Below are positions 28,901 to 39,125 of a stretch of DNA of 64,000 bases, piece after piece. The position numbers and the translations under genes are program-made. Under the pieces are notes generated by a model. That model did not search any database. It had not been told where the DNA came from and worked only from the letters and a program-made list of their open reading frames with translations. Source of the stretch: Pseudomonadales bacterium (GTDB lineage: Bacteria > Pseudomonadota > Gammaproteobacteria > Pseudomonadales > Azotimanducaceae); contig WTGV01000059.1 in NCBI GenBank assembly GCA_011525295.1, positions 271,617 through 335,616 of the forward strand, in the 5' to 3' direction. Within the stretch, counting starts at the first letter, position 1. Each line of letters starts with the position of its first letter.

Positions 28901-30025
28901 GTGCGTGTAGTAGCGCTACGCGAACAATGGCCGGGTGAATATCGCATCGCGCTCGTTCCCGCGATTGCAAAAAAACTAGTGAGTCTTGGCTGTACGGTAA
29001 CCATACAACACGGATTGGGCGATTCCGCGGGTTTCACCGATCAACAATATCTTGAAACCAACGCACACATCGGACATAACGTTGAAGAAATTCTAAAACA
29101 CGCGGACGTAGTTCTTAGCGTCCGACCTCCTTCAGATCAGCGCGTGTCAATGATGCGTCAAGGTACCGTTCATCTAAGCTTTCTTGACCCGTTTCAAAAA
29201 AACGGTTTGATTCAAAAACTAGCGCACCAAGGGGTAACCGCTGTGTCGTTAGAAATGATCCCGCGTACTACGCGAGCACAGAAAATGGACGCGCTTTCTT
29301 CCCAAGCGAACTTAGCGGGTTATGCGACGGTTATCGTCGCAGCGTACCACCTACCCCGAATATTCCCAATGATGATGACTGCGGCTGGAACCTTAGCTCC
29401 GGCACGGGTATTTGTTATCGGGGCGGGCGTAGCTGGATTACAAGCTATCGCAACAGCGCGCCGGTTGGGCGCTAGAGTGGACGCGTTCGACACTCGTCCT
29501 GTTGTCGCCGAAGAAGTTCGTTCTCTGGGTGCAAGATTTGTCGAAATCGACGTTGGTGCGACCGGTCAAACGCAACAAGGCTATGCGCGAGAACTCACGC
29601 CTGAACAAATCAAGTTGCAACAACAAGGAATGGCAGAAGTGATCGCCCGATCAGACGTTGTGATTACGACTGCACAGGTATTTGGTCGACCTGCTCCTCG
29701 AATTGTTTCCCTCGATATGATCAAGCGAATGCGCCCGGAGAGTGTCGTAATCGATATGGCAGTGGAAAGCGGCGGTAACGTGGAAGGCTCAAAGGTGAAC
29801 CAAATCGTCGAAGTCAACGACGTACAACTGGTGGGGTTCGCTAATCTTCCAGCAAAGGTAGCTACGCACGCAAGTGAAATGTACTCTGCAAACCTATTTC
29901 ACTATTTTGAAGAATTTTTCAACAGCGACACGAAAAACTTTGAACTAGACTTTGAAGATGAAATTGCCCGAACGAGCGTAATTACCCATGAGGGGAACGT
30001 CCGGATAGAACTACACAACGGTTAG
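28901..30025 (+). CDS. pntAA: NAD(P) transhydrogenase subunit alpha part 1
   Basis: The 374-residue NAD(H)-binding domain I of the proton-translocating transhydrogenase, in the cytosol against the membrane. The N-terminus RVVALREQWPGEYRIALVP is diagnostic, as are MIPRTTRAQKMDALSSQANLAGY (about 125) and the Rossmann turn VIGAGVAGLQAIATARRLGA (about 172) with DTRPVV. The RQD-loop region and DMAVESGGNVEGS (about 285) are present. The start is GTG at 28901 without a marked ribosome site. It is the first of three genes in the split form of the enzyme, which makes NADPH from NADH using proton motive force. Confidence 0.96.
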   Translation: MRVVALREQWPGEYRIALVPAIAKKLVSLGCTVTIQHGLGDSAGFTDQQYLETNAHIGHNVEEILKHADVVLSVRPPSDQRVSMMRQGTVHLSFLDPFQKNGLIQKLAHQGVTAVSLEMIPRTTRAQKMDALSSQANLAGYATVIVAAYHLPRIFPMMMTAAGTLAPARVFVIGAGVAGLQAIATARRLGARVDAFDTRPVVAEEVRSLGARFVEIDVGATGQTQQGYARELTPEQIKLQQQGMAEVIARSDVVITTAQVFGRPAPRIVSLDMIKRMRPESVVIDMAVESGGNVEGSKVNQIVEVNDVQLVGFANLPAKVATHASEMYSANLFHYFEEFFNSDTKNFELDFEDEIARTSVITHEGNVRIELHNG

Positions 30026-30031
30026 GCACTC

Positions 30032-30343
30032 ATGGAAATCGTGTTTCTCGCACTCATTCTCGTTCTCGCAATCTTCTTAGGATTTGAACTCATCTCGAAA
30101 GTACCAGCTACACTTCATACGCCGTTAATGTCTGGTGCCAATGCAATTTCTGGGATCACACTGGTAGGCGCACTATTGGCTGCCGGCTCTGGTAGCGTAT
30201 CACATGAACTAGCCACTTGGTTAGGCGCGGGAGCTGTTGTATTTGCGACAGTAAATGTTGTTGGGGGATACTTAGTTACTGACCGAATGCTTGGACTATT
30301 TAAACAACGTTCTAAGCCTACAGAAAAAGACGAGCGAACGTAA
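30032..30343 (+). CDS. pntAB: NAD(P) transhydrogenase subunit alpha part 2
   Basis: A 103-residue membrane subunit equal to the C-terminal helices of PntA in E. coli. Three hydrophobic segments are visible: about 2-20, 38-55 and 62-82. The family stretch VPATLHTPLMSGANAISGI lies between the first two, and VVGGYLVTDRMLGLF ends the last helix. It starts 6 nt after pntAA and ends 22 nt before pntB. Together with PntB it forms the proton channel. Confidence 0.95.
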   Translation: MEIVFLALILVLAIFLGFELISKVPATLHTPLMSGANAISGITLVGALLAAGSGSVSHELATWLGAGAVVFATVNVVGGYLVTDRMLGLFKQRSKPTEKDERT

Positions 30344-30365
30344 TCGCATCCAAGCAATCGAGTAA

Positions 30366-31727
30366 ATGTTAAGTCAGTTTTACATTAACGCGGTCTATGT
30401 GATCGCGGCAATTCTCTTTATTCTTGGGCTAAAACTGTTAAGCAAACCCAAGACTGCGCGTACTGGAAATTTGCTCTCCGCACTCGGAATGCTCGTTGCG
30501 GTAGTGATAACGCTACTCTCCAAGGAAATCGTTGACTGGACGACAATCGTAATTTGCCTTGCGATCGGTGGTGTGATTGGTGTCCTAGCCTCACGCCTCG
30601 TTGCGCTGACTGCGATGCCGCAGATGGTTGCTGCGTTCAATGGCTTAGGTGGCGGCGCGAGTATGTTGGTTGCTTGGGTGGCGCTGTTTGCGAGTTCCCA
30701 ACGGTTTGTGGCCATCGCGGTGATTCTATCAGTTGTCATCGGTGGAATCACTTTCGCTGGTAGCGGTATCGCGTGGGGTAAACTCTCGGCAGTTTTAGCA
30801 AGCAAACCCCTACTCTTCCTCGGTCAGAGATTCATCAACGCCGCGCTATTCGTCGTGCTAATCGTGTGTGCCGTATTGTTCGTCCTAGAACCAGCTCCAA
30901 CCTCATACTATCTTTATGCAATCATCGGGATCGCTTTAATGCTCGGTATATTGACCGTGTTGCCGATCGGAGGCGCGGACATGCCAGTAGTGATCTCTTT
31001 GTTAAACAGTTACTCTGGACTCGCTGCGTGTGCCGCTGGACTCGCGATCAACAATGTGATCCTAATAGTTTCGGGGGCACTAGTAGGAGCTGCTGGCATC
31101 ATACTCACCAACATCATGTGTAAGGCCATGAATCGATCTCTTGCGAATGTTTTATTCAGTGGATTCGGCGCGCAAAAATCCGCAACCAAAGTCGAGGGAC
31201 AGGCAAATCCGATCGTGCCAGAGGACGCTTACCTCATCTTGGAAGCAGCAAATTCAGTGGCTTTCGTTCCCGGCTATGGCATGGCGGTTGCTCAAGCACA
31301 ACATGTGGTCCACGAACTTGGTACTCTTTTGGAAACACGTGGAACCGATGTGACTTATGCTATCCACCCAGTCGCGGGCAGGATGCCAGGGCACATGAAC
31401 GTACTGCTGGCTGAAGCCAACGTTTCTTACGATCAACTACTGGAAATGGATGACATCAATCCTAAGATGAACACCATTGATGTCGCTGTTGTTATCGGTG
31501 CTAATGATGTTGTCAATCCAGCTGCGAGGGAAGACGAATCCAGTCCTATCTACGGTATGCCTATTATCAATGTGGATGCTGCCAAGACCGTTTTCGTACT
31601 GAAGCGCTCGTTAGCTTCTGGTTTTTCCGGCGTCGATAATCCGTTGTTTTTCAATTCCAATACACGGATGCTCTTTGGCGACGCCAAACAATCCATCTCG
31701 GCGTTAATTACCGAATTTAAAGATTGA
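30366..31727 (+). CDS. pntB: NAD(P) transhydrogenase subunit beta
   Basis: The 453-residue subunit with the remaining transmembrane helices (about 1-265) and the NADP(H)-binding domain III (about 275-453). Diagnostic blocks include AFNGLGGGASMLVAW (about 93), IGGADMPVVISLLNSYSGLAA (about 202), FVPGYGMAVAQAQHVV (about 300) and HPVAGRMPGHMNVLLAEA (about 340). GANDVVNPAA and the KRSLASGFSGVDNPLF ending complete the NADP site. It closes the pntAA-pntAB-pntB operon; I saw no obvious terminator after it. Confidence 0.96.
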   Translation: MLSQFYINAVYVIAAILFILGLKLLSKPKTARTGNLLSALGMLVAVVITLLSKEIVDWTTIVICLAIGGVIGVLASRLVALTAMPQMVAAFNGLGGGASMLVAWVALFASSQRFVAIAVILSVVIGGITFAGSGIAWGKLSAVLASKPLLFLGQRFINAALFVVLIVCAVLFVLEPAPTSYYLYAIIGIALMLGILTVLPIGGADMPVVISLLNSYSGLAACAAGLAINNVILIVSGALVGAAGIILTNIMCKAMNRSLANVLFSGFGAQKSATKVEGQANPIVPEDAYLILEAANSVAFVPGYGMAVAQAQHVVHELGTLLETRGTDVTYAIHPVAGRMPGHMNVLLAEANVSYDQLLEMDDINPKMNTIDVAVVIGANDVVNPAAREDESSPIYGMPIINVDAAKTVFVLKRSLASGFSGVDNPLFFNSNTRMLFGDAKQSISALITEFKD

Positions 31728-32052
31728 GCCGTCGAATTGACGCGTATTTGCATTTAGAAACTCTGAACGAACAAACTCACAACATAAGAATAAAATTTTT
31801 TGGCTAATGCTAAGTTCATCCGTAGGATTTCTGGTATGGGCACCACGACCGTACGTCACTTGAAATCCATACACAACAACTGTTTCTCGGTCGATTCCAT
31901 GCTATTTGTACTTGTCGGGCGGACGAAACCCATTTCCTACCTTAGGAACTGGGTTGCTCAGTTCATCATGATCGCATGTCCCGACCAATTAGTTGATTCC
32001 AGCCCAATAGCTATTTGAACGCATCGATCCAAATGAGGAGTGCCGCTTAACC
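31728..32052. other. Intergenic region between pntB and nitroreductase
   Basis: About 325 bases. A 72-codon open frame at 31800-32018 (plus) starts with TTG and has an unconvincing composition and no ribosome site, so I do not call it a gene. A GAGGAG purine stretch near 32036 may serve the nitroreductase. No terminator hairpin with a T run was found after pntB. Confidence 0.45.
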
Positions 32053-32715
32053 ATGGAACTTTATGATGTGATGCGAACTACTTTTGCAGCGCGGCAGTTT
32101 ACGGACGACGGAGTTTCTGACGAGACGCTTCATCGTATACTAGACAATGCAAGATTTGCTCCAAGTGGAGGGAATCGTCAAGGCTGGCGAGTAATAGTAG
32201 TGCGCGAACAAGAAAAACGCCGACGGTTGGTCCCGTTGCTTGAACCTGTGATTCGGAGATATCGTGCTCAGGTCGCCGCAGGAGAAAATCCATTTAACAC
32301 AGTCGTGCCCACTCAAGTTACGCAAGCTGATATTTCGAACACTGAACTGCCTTCAGGTTACTCTGATCCTTATCTGAAGTCTCCAGTATTACTATTGATT
32401 TTCGTCGATTTGGCAGTCGTCGCATCAATGGACTCGGCACTCCAGCGAGTTGGAGTTGTTTCGGGTGCGTCGATTTACCCTTTCGCATGGAACATTTTGC
32501 TAGCCGCACGCAATGAGGGTCTCGGGGGTACACTCACTACGTTCGCTGCAGTCCAAGAGCCTGCGATGAAGGAACTGTTCGATACTCCTGATAAATATGC
32601 TCTTGCAGCTGTGTTGCCGATTGGGAAACCAGTGAAACAACTTACGAAATTACGTCGCAATCCGGTCTCTCACTTTGCAACGATCGATTCGTTCGACGGA
32701 GAGCCTTTCGGTTAA
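32053..32715 (+). CDS. Nitroreductase-family flavoprotein
   Basis: A 220-residue FMN-dependent oxidoreductase of the nitroreductase superfamily. The N-terminus MELYDVMRTTFAARQFTDDG carries the conserved arginine of the FMN phosphate site (R-x-F/Y). The next block, ILDNARFAPSGGNRQGWRVIVV (residues 30-50), is the standard APSGGNxQ FMN motif. The GASIYPFAWNILLAARNEGLGG helix (about 140-160) and VLPIGKP near 195 fit as well. Natural substrates of this family vary widely. It lies 33 bp before the coxG-like gene on the same strand and could be the first gene of the cox operon. A GAGGAG precedes the ATG by about 14 nt. Confidence 0.9.
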   Translation: MELYDVMRTTFAARQFTDDGVSDETLHRILDNARFAPSGGNRQGWRVIVVREQEKRRRLVPLLEPVIRRYRAQVAAGENPFNTVVPTQVTQADISNTELPSGYSDPYLKSPVLLLIFVDLAVVASMDSALQRVGVVSGASIYPFAWNILLAARNEGLGGTLTTFAAVQEPAMKELFDTPDKYALAAVLPIGKPVKQLTKLRRNPVSHFATIDSFDGEPFG

Positions 32716-32748
32716 TTCAATCTCACACATTCATAGCCGCAAACCGTT

Positions 32749-33201
32749 TTGAAATTTTCCGGTGAATACGTGATTCCAGCTACGCGAGAAGAAGTGTGGT
32801 TGGCACTCAGAAATCCAGAAGTCCTGCAAGAATGCATCGAAGGATGTGAGGAAATGACCGCTTTGGACACAAACGAATACGAAGCATTGGTGCGAGTCAA
32901 ACTCGGTCCCGTACGGGCGAAATTTCGGTCAATTATTCGTATGCTCAATGTAGTCGCACCAGAGAGCTATACGCTGGCAGTCAATGCTCGTGGAGGTAAC
33001 GCCGGTTTCGGTATTGGCCAAGCACAAGTTGCTTTGATGCCTAACGAATCAGGAACGACCCTGAGCTACGAAGTGACCGGAACCGTTAGCGGCAAACTGG
33101 CACAACTCGGTTCGCGATTATTTCTTAGCGTAGCAAATAAGATGGCGTCGTCGTTCTTCACTAAATTTTGCGCTCAATGGGACTCATCACAATCAGCCTA
33201 A
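32749..33201 (+). CDS. coxG: CoxG-like SRPBCC-fold protein
   Basis: A 150-residue member of the carbon monoxide dehydrogenase subunit G family. In known systems it is a membrane-associated, non-catalytic factor that recruits or assembles the molybdenum enzyme. The start KFSGEYVIPATREEVWLALRNPE and the block LQECIEGCEEM (residues 1-38) are family signatures. TLSYEVTGTVSGKLAQLGSRL near 105-125 is the C-terminal part. The only start that gives the usual N-terminus is TTG at 32749, and it lacks a clear ribosome site. It is immediately upstream of coxS, the usual place for an accessory gene in form II clusters. Confidence 0.88.
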   Translation: MKFSGEYVIPATREEVWLALRNPEVLQECIEGCEEMTALDTNEYEALVRVKLGPVRAKFRSIIRMLNVVAPESYTLAVNARGGNAGFGIGQAQVALMPNESGTTLSYEVTGTVSGKLAQLGSRLFLSVANKMASSFFTKFCAQWDSSQSA

Positions 33202-33214
33202 CTAGGAGGAAACA

Positions 33215-33688
33215 TTGGTAGACATCACAATCACTGTTAATGGGGCAAACCATTCTTTGTCGGTCCCAGATAACACTTTACTATCCGACCTGTTGAGAGA
33301 AAACCTTAGGCTTACAGGTACGCACATTGGCTGCGACACCAGCCAATGTGGGAGTTGTACAGTTGAATTAAACGGTCGCGCCGTTAAGTCCTGTACCTTA
33401 CTTGCAGCTCAAGCAGACAACGGCTCTGTAACTACTATTGAAGGTTTAGGAACACCTGATAACCTACATCCAATGCAAGTTGCATTTCGGGACAACCACG
33501 CGTTGCAGTGTGGCTTTTGCACGCCGGGGATGATCATGACCGCCATTGAATTGATCAACGATGCGACAGAACCGCTGACGGCCGATCAAATTCGTGCTGG
33601 ATTGGAAGGAAATTACTGTCGATGCACTGGTTACCAAAATATCGTAAAAGCGGTTCTTGCTGCTCAAACTCAACTTAGGAGCGCTTAA
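33215..33688 (+). CDS. coxS: CO dehydrogenase-like small (2Fe-2S) subunit
   Basis: The 157-residue iron-sulfur subunit of a three-subunit molybdenum hydroxylase. The first cluster binds through GCDTSQCGSCTV and the cysteine of VKSC (residues 38-60), and the second through CGFCTPGM and YCRCTGY (about 100-138). The start is TTG at 33215 with AGGAGG just 5 nt upstream. It ends one base before the coxL ATG. Length and spacing match CoxS and CutS. It passes electrons from the molybdenum site to the FAD subunit. Confidence 0.92.
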   Translation: MVDITITVNGANHSLSVPDNTLLSDLLRENLRLTGTHIGCDTSQCGSCTVELNGRAVKSCTLLAAQADNGSVTTIEGLGTPDNLHPMQVAFRDNHALQCGFCTPGMIMTAIELINDATEPLTADQIRAGLEGNYCRCTGYQNIVKAVLAAQTQLRSA

Positions 33689-36037
33689 ATGACAACTAAA
33701 ACTGGTATTGGGGCTTCGATCGTTCGTAAAGAGGATGCTCGATTTATTACTGGTACGGGAGGATACACCGATGATTTGAGTATTCCCGGTCAGGTTTATT
33801 GTGTATTCGTTCGTTCACCACACGCCCGCGCAAACATCAAAGGTGTGGATACCACCGATGCGGAAAGCGCGGAAGGTGTAATAGCAGTGTTCACCGGTGA
33901 AGACCTTCGATCCGATGGGATTGGAGATTTGCCTTGCGGTTGGATGGTGAAGTCGAAGGATGGTTCCGACATGGTGGCGCCGTCTCATCCCGCAATCGCG
34001 ACGACAAGCGTGAACTACGTTGGCGACATCTTTGCGATGGTTATTGCAGAGACCCTTGAAGAGGCGAAGAATGCGGCAGAATTGGTTGAAGCTGACTTTG
34101 AGATTCTCACTCCGGTCGTAGATGTCGCAACGGCACCTACAGCGGACCAAATCTACGAAAACGTACCGCACAATCTGTGTTACGATTGGGAATTAGGCGA
34201 CAGCGTTGCTACTGCAACTGCATTTGCAAACGCCGCACACGTGACGTCTCTTGACATAGTAAACAATCGATTGATTCCAAACGCGATCGAACCTAGAGCG
34301 GCACTGGGAAATCACGACCCTGCTTCCGGCATGTACACCCTCTATACAACGTCTCAAAATCCACATCTTGAACGTTTGATACTTGCTGCGTTTGTCAACG
34401 TTGCACCTGAAGCAAAACTTCACGTCATTTCTCCTGATGTTGGCGGTGGATTCGGATCAAAAATTTTCGTGTACGCAGAAGAGACCACGGTTATTTGGGC
34501 AACTGCAAAAGTTGGTCGACCAATTAAGTGGCGAGCAGAGCGCATTGAGTCTTTTCAAGCCGACGCTCATGGCCGCGATCACGTCACACATGCTGAACTT
34601 GCACTATCTGGGGACGGGGATTTTCTTGGTTTGAGAGTGAAAACTATTGCCAACATGGGTGCTTATCTCTCGACCTTCGCATCGAGTGTTCCCACCTATC
34701 TCTACGGTACATTGCTTTCTGGACAATACAAGACACCGGCCATTCACGTAGAGGTTAAATCAGTGTTTACGAATACAGCCCCCGTCGATGCCTATCGCGG
34801 TGCTGGACGACCCGAGGCTACATATGTAGTGGAGCGTCTCGTCGAAACAGCCGCGAGAGAACTCGGAGTCGACCCTGCGGAACTACGGCGCAAAAATTTC
34901 ATTCAGCCTAGCGACTTTCCTTATGCAACTCCAGTAGCTCTGACCTACGATACTGGCGACTACGAAGCCAGCTTAGAGAGAGCTTTAAACCTCGCAAATT
35001 ACTCTGAGTTTGCCGAGAGACGAAATGAAAGCGAAGCGAATGGTAGAAAACGAGGTATTGGTTTCTCGTGTTATATCGAAGCTTGCGGACTCGCTCCTTC
35101 TCAAGTCGCTCTATCGTTGGGGGCAGGTGTAGGACTCTTTGAGTCTGCCGAAGTTCGAGTGGATGTAACGGGATCAGTAACGGTTATGACAGGTACTCAC
35201 AGTCACGGGCAAGGCCACGAGACGACGTTTGCACAAGTTGTCTCCGACAAATTGGGTATTCCCTTTGAAAACGTAACTGTTGTACACGGAGACACGAGTA
35301 AGTCGGACTACGGTCTTGGGACGTACGGATCGCGATCTCTAGCAGTTGGAGGCTCGGCGATCGCAACAGCAACCGACAAAGTGATCGCAAAAGCGAAGAA
35401 AATAGCCGCTCATATGTTGAATAGCACCGAGGAACAAGTTTCGTTTGAAGATGGTATATTTAAGATTCCTGACTCAAATGAATCATTGGCATTTGGCGAA
35501 GTCGCGTTTTCAGCATATGTGCCAGGGAACTTCCCGATCGAGGAACTAGAGCCGGGACTATCGGAAAAAGCTTTCTATGATCCGGCGAACTTCACCTATC
35601 CAGCGGGTACTCATATTTGTGAGGTAGAAGTAGATCCCGGCACTGGGACTACCGAGATTGTGTCTTTTATAGCGGTGGACGACTTTGGCACCGTTATTAA
35701 CCCGATGATCGTTGAGGGACAGGTCCATGGTGGTATTACCCAGGGTATTGGACAAGCTCTGTTAGAGCATGGAGTGTACGACGCCGATGGACAACTGCTA
35801 ACAGGGTCTTACATGGATTACACCATGCCGCGAGCCGATGACGTACCTGATTTCATTGTTGACACTACTGTTACCCCATGCACTCATAACCCTTTAGGTG
35901 CTAAGGGCTGTGGCGAAGCGGGAGCTATCGGTGCGACAGCCGCGGTGATGAACGCTATCACAAATGCCTTAGATGTAAAAGAACTCACAATGCCAGCCAC
36001 TGCGGAAACGGTCTGGCGAGCACTGACAGGAGAATAA
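33689..36037 (+). CDS. coxL: CO dehydrogenase-like large (molybdopterin) subunit, form II
   Basis: The 782-residue catalytic subunit. The molybdopterin motif [13 protein letters not shown] is near residue 250, and [13 protein letters not shown] near 505 is also typical. The catalytic Glu lies in [14 protein letters not shown] near 740. The active-site loop reads AYRGAGR near residue 370. This is the form II signature; form I enzymes that oxidise CO have AYxCSFR. CO oxidation is therefore doubtful, and other substrates of this broad family (aldehydes, purine-like or aromatic compounds) are possible. No Tat signal, so it is cytosolic or membrane-attached from the inside. It sits directly between coxS and coxM with 0 and 1 bp gaps. 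Confidence 0.92.
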   Translation: MTTKTGIGASIVRKEDARFITGTGGYTDDLSIPGQVYCVFVRSPHARANIKGVDTTDAESAEGVIAVFTGEDLRSDGIGDLPCGWMVKSKDGSDMVAPSHPAIATTSVNYVGDIFAMVIAETLEEAKNAAELVEADFEILTPVVDVATAPTADQIYENVPHNLCYDWELGDSVATATAFANAAHVTSLDIVNNRLIPNAIEPRAALGNHDPASGMYTLYTTSQNPHLERLILAAFVNVAPEAKLHVISPDVGGGFGSKIFVYAEETTVIWATAKVGRPIKWRAERIESFQADAHGRDHVTHAELALSGDGDFLGLRVKTIANMGAYLSTFASSVPTYLYGTLLSGQYKTPAIHVEVKSVFTNTAPVDAYRGAGRPEATYVVERLVETAARELGVDPAELRRKNFIQPSDFPYATPVALTYDTGDYEASLERALNLANYSEFAERRNESEANGRKRGIGFSCYIEACGLAPSQVALSLGAGVGLFESAEVRVDVTGSVTVMTGTHSHGQGHETTFAQVVSDKLGIPFENVTVVHGDTSKSDYGLGTYGSRSLAVGGSAIATATDKVIAKAKKIAAHMLNSTEEQVSFEDGIFKIPDSNESLAFGEVAFSAYVPGNFPIEELEPGLSEKAFYDPANFTYPAGTHICEVEVDPGTGTTEIVSFIAVDDFGTVINPMIVEGQVHGGITQGIGQALLEHGVYDADGQLLTGSYMDYTMPRADDVPDFIVDTTVTPCTHNPLGAKGCGEAGAIGATAAVMNAITNALDVKELTMPATAETVWRALTGE

Positions 36038-36038
36038 C

Positions 36039-36821
36039 ATGTACTCATTTAACTATCACCTCGTTAGTTCTACGGAAGAAGCAAGTGCGTTGTTTGACTC
36101 GTGCGAATCTGCAGTATATCTTTCAGGTGGAATGACGCTCATACCGACCTTAAAGCAAAGACTCGACTATCCTACCGATGTGATCGACTTACGTGGAATC
36201 AAAGATCTTCAAGGAGTCGTTAAAGAGAATGGTTCTATCCGAGTGGGTAGTCGCACGTGCCACGCGGACGTGGCAAGTCACCAACAAATCCAAGCACTTG
36301 CTGACTTAGCTGGCGGCATTGGAGATTTACAGGTACGCAATTGTGGCACGATAGGGGGTTCAATTGCTAACAACGATCCTGCAGCGGACTATCCCGCAGC
36401 CGTACTTGGCCTCGGTGCTACAGTTCATACTAACAAACGAGATATTGGTGCCGACGACTTCTTCGTAGATTTGTTCGAGACCACGCTCGAGATGGGAGAG
36501 ATAGTCATCGCCGTGTCCTTTCCGACACCACATCGAGCTGTCTACATGAAATTTCCCAATCCTGCCTCTCGATATGCCATCGTTGGAGTCTTTGTCGCGG
36601 AAAGTTCGGCGGGAATCCGAGTAGCGGTGACTGGAGCTGGTTCATGCGTTTTTCGCGCGACGGCGATCGAAGAAGCGTTGCAACGAGACTTTCGGCCGAC
36701 TACAGTTGAAGGGATCTCGGTGGATCATTCAAATTTCAATTCCGATATTCACGCCTCACAAGAGTTTCGCGGTCATCTCGTGACTGAAATGACCAAACGA
36801 GCCGTTGCTGAGATTGCCTAA
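36039..36821 (+). CDS. coxM: CO dehydrogenase-like medium (FAD) subunit
   Basis: The 260-residue flavoprotein subunit of the same enzyme. The FAD-binding blocks are YLSGGMTLIPTLKQRL (residues 27-42) and QVRNCGTIGGSIANNDPAAD (about 98-117), both typical of the PCMH-type FAD domain. The C-terminal CoxM clamp domain (about 165-255) has VAVTGAGSCVFRATAIEEAL. At 260 residues it is slightly short compared with CoxM (about 285). It ends the operon; the next 500 bp has no gene. The accessory genes coxD, coxE and coxF, common in form I clusters, are absent. Confidence 0.92.
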   Translation: MYSFNYHLVSSTEEASALFDSCESAVYLSGGMTLIPTLKQRLDYPTDVIDLRGIKDLQGVVKENGSIRVGSRTCHADVASHQQIQALADLAGGIGDLQVRNCGTIGGSIANNDPAADYPAAVLGLGATVHTNKRDIGADDFFVDLFETTLEMGEIVIAVSFPTPHRAVYMKFPNPASRYAIVGVFVAESSAGIRVAVTGAGSCVFRATAIEEALQRDFRPTTVEGISVDHSNFNSDIHASQEFRGHLVTEMTKRAVAEIA

Positions 36822-37316
36822 TGTGGACCGACACCGTGTTTGAAATTATGGTAGTAGCACTTTTGAATTTATTACCCTGAAGTTTACTCAGTTTCATGGA
36901 CGCCTTTCGTGAAACATAAACGAGGAACACGAGAGTTTTCATTTAAGCCTAAGGATGTCGTCCGCAACGACCTTTCTCGAAACAGTAGGGAGTTTACTCC
37001 GCATGTAATCGTGTTCTGCTGGGCTATACTTCACCACTACCATTTTCATGGAAAAAATTTGTACAACCGTGTAGTGATCGGGCTCGGGTCGCGCTCGCAA
37101 TATTTTCAATCTTTCATTCGGGGTCCAGCTCGCGGTGAGAGACCACCGCCATCACGCCACCAGCGTATAAGGCGAACGCGCGACGGACCAAGCTTCGTAT
37201 TCGGGTACGTTCGACACCATTGTGTATAGAGGTCTCCACCGAGCAAGATCACATCCCAATCTATACATGTTTTCGCTGTGGATAAGCACTCGGTAAATGA
37301 CTGAGTGGTGTGACTT
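36822..37316. other. Gene-poor region after the cox cluster
   Basis: About 500 bases with only short, poor-quality open frames on both strands. One minus-strand frame (about 37327-37106) contains VILLGGDLYT, which faintly resembles a metallophosphoesterase core. It is isolated, so I do not call a pseudogene. No terminator was seen after coxM. This is the left margin of a 4 kb island that also holds the two IS110 remnants. Confidence 0.4.
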
Positions 37317-38062
37317 CCATGGAACATAAGGAAAAACTTCGGTTAAGTAGTTACTAATTTGGGTCTGGGTACTAGATCGCAACCGACGGCGTGGGCTTGA
37401 TGTCGGATTTGGGCGAGTTTGCGGTGTAGGTACTCCCTTTCAAATTCCTTGATCGAGCGTTCGACGTACTCGGTGCCATCGCGCAACATCGCATACACTA
37501 AGCGGGCGATTTCAAGGGTGGTCGCTTTGACGACTCGGACTTTTTCCATGCGGGCGAGTAGGCGGCTATGTTAAGCCACGACCGCGGGATCGCGTTCGCA
37601 CGCCACAGTCGCGCAACCAGCTCGACAGTTACTTTAACGCGGCGGTATACGTACCGAAGGTCCGTACGTTTTCCACTGCCGCGTCTTCCGCAACCGCAGC
37701 CTAGATCTCTTTCTTACCCACGTTAATGCCCGCACAATACGGATATCGTACCGTCAATGAGGGCTCGCCACGATGTTCTTTTTTGCACAATTTTGCTCCA
37801 TAATCACAGTTTCAAGGTACTGGCTCCGGACACCTAAGCGAATAAATCATTCTACTATGCGAGGTCGAAAGAGCAGCAACAAAAGCACTTCTCTCACGCC
37901 ATCAGTGAAGCACGCTGATTACGTGTCGGACCAAGCTACAATGCGAGTCGCAAGCGACACCAATGCGTCAAGGGCCTTCGGACCGATCCCGCCCCTTGTA
38001 TCTTACAAATATGTTCCCTTCGTGAGGGCGAACTCTATAGGTCGATTGTCGGGGCTAAGATT
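37317..38062 (-). mobile_element. IS110-family remnant, copy B (internally deleted)
   Basis: A decayed copy of the element at 39622-40792. Minus-strand 37549-37343 encodes the last 68 residues of the transposase (EIARLVYAMLRDGTEYVER matches copy A at almost every position). Next, at about 37600-37775, comes a frame-broken piece matching the transposase N-terminus, then a stretch to 38062 matching the non-coding left end. Shared strings include TATGCGAGGTCGAAAGAG and GTGTCGGACCAAGCTA. The junction removes more of the N-terminal domain than in copy A but keeps a few more codons before the C-terminal piece (SRLLARMEK). Roughly 110 bases present in copy A's left end are missing. No active transposase is possible from this copy. 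Confidence 0.75.
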
Positions 38063-39125
38063 AGAAAAATACGAGGAGTCCATATTGTGGTAAAAATCTA
38101 CTCTTTGGAGTATTGGCAACGGAACAAATCGTCGCCTCGGTGTAATCGGGTCGATTGATCGCATCGGGGCGATAGTGTGGCTTTGATTAGCCAGAGAGGG
38201 AGTTCATGGTTCGTAATGATAGTACTCAACTCAAAGGAGCCACCAAGACACAGACCGGGTTTTCGAGAGCATGAGCATGCCTCAAGCCGAATCTGTGTTC
38301 GGTGTGTTGTGAGTCGCTAGTTCCGATGCTCCTCTGGAACACCATCCTACACCGTATGGACTCTAGTGCTCCCCCTCAATTCCCATCCCATACTGGAAGG
38401 CGCACGCTAGGATGAGCAAAGAATTTAGTTTAAAGATTCAATACCTCGCTAAACGTGCAATGTAAATGTGATTCTCTATCTGTTTTCAGGTGAATTTCTA
38501 TGTCAATGTATCAAAATTAGTCTGATACATTACCGGATTTTTAGGCGACAGACCCGATCTGGTTTGGATAACTGAAATCGTGGAATTCGCGACAAGAGAA
38601 TATAAAGCATACTAGTGTGTGAGCAAATGTCTGTACGATGGCACGACCTGCACCGTGTGGAAAGCTAGTACTAAACCAACTCCTAAGGGGAAGACTTCAA
38701 CGGCGACGTTGACGTTCGGTAAGCCACCCGTGAACTAGAGCCCAAGCCTTCATTTTATCAAGATACCCAGCATCACTATCGATGATGCATATTCCAAAGG
38801 TTCTCGTCGGAGAGGATTGAAAATCATTATGAAACAACCCCAGATCAGCACTGACAGTGTGACTATAGAAGTCTAGTTTGGACTGTTCAAACGGGAGCTA
38901 GTGTCCCGACAAACAAGTTTCGGACTCAGCAAAAAACTACCAACTAGATCAACCTGTATCCTCTTTAACTCCTACAACTATCAGCTACGAACTCCAGTCG
39001 TAAGCAAACAAATCAAGAACTGGGTAGCAGATTCGCCGCTAAATGACTAACAGTAAAGCGCGATGTTCAAAAAGTGACAAAAAGTGTCTCAGAAAACTGG
39101 CACAGATATCGACCAATTTACTCAG
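38063..39125. other. Gene-free stretch between two IS110 remnants
   Basis: About 1 kb with no credible coding sequence on either strand. Stops are frequent in all frames and no ribosome site precedes any longer frame. An 84-codon frame at 39074-39328 overlaps the small exported-protein gene on the other strand and is rejected. No RNA gene or repeat beyond the flanking IS copies was recognised. The composition resembles decayed sequence. Confidence 0.45.

Noticed and set aside
31800..32018. A 72-codon plus-strand frame between pntB and the nitroreductase
   Set aside because: TTG start, no ribosome site and a composition unlike its neighbours.
32749..36821. Aerobic CO oxidation capacity
   Set aside because: The CoxL signature is AYRGAGR (form II), not AYxCSFR (form I), so CO oxidation is not supported.
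37106..37327. Minus-strand frame with a GGDLYT stretch resembling a metallophosphoesterase
   Set aside because: Only one short motif, no flanking family residues and no ribosome site.
37773..38093. A 106-codon plus-strand frame in the IS110 left end
   Set aside because: The same sequence in copy A does not keep this frame open, so it is not a conserved protein. The region is the element's non-coding end.
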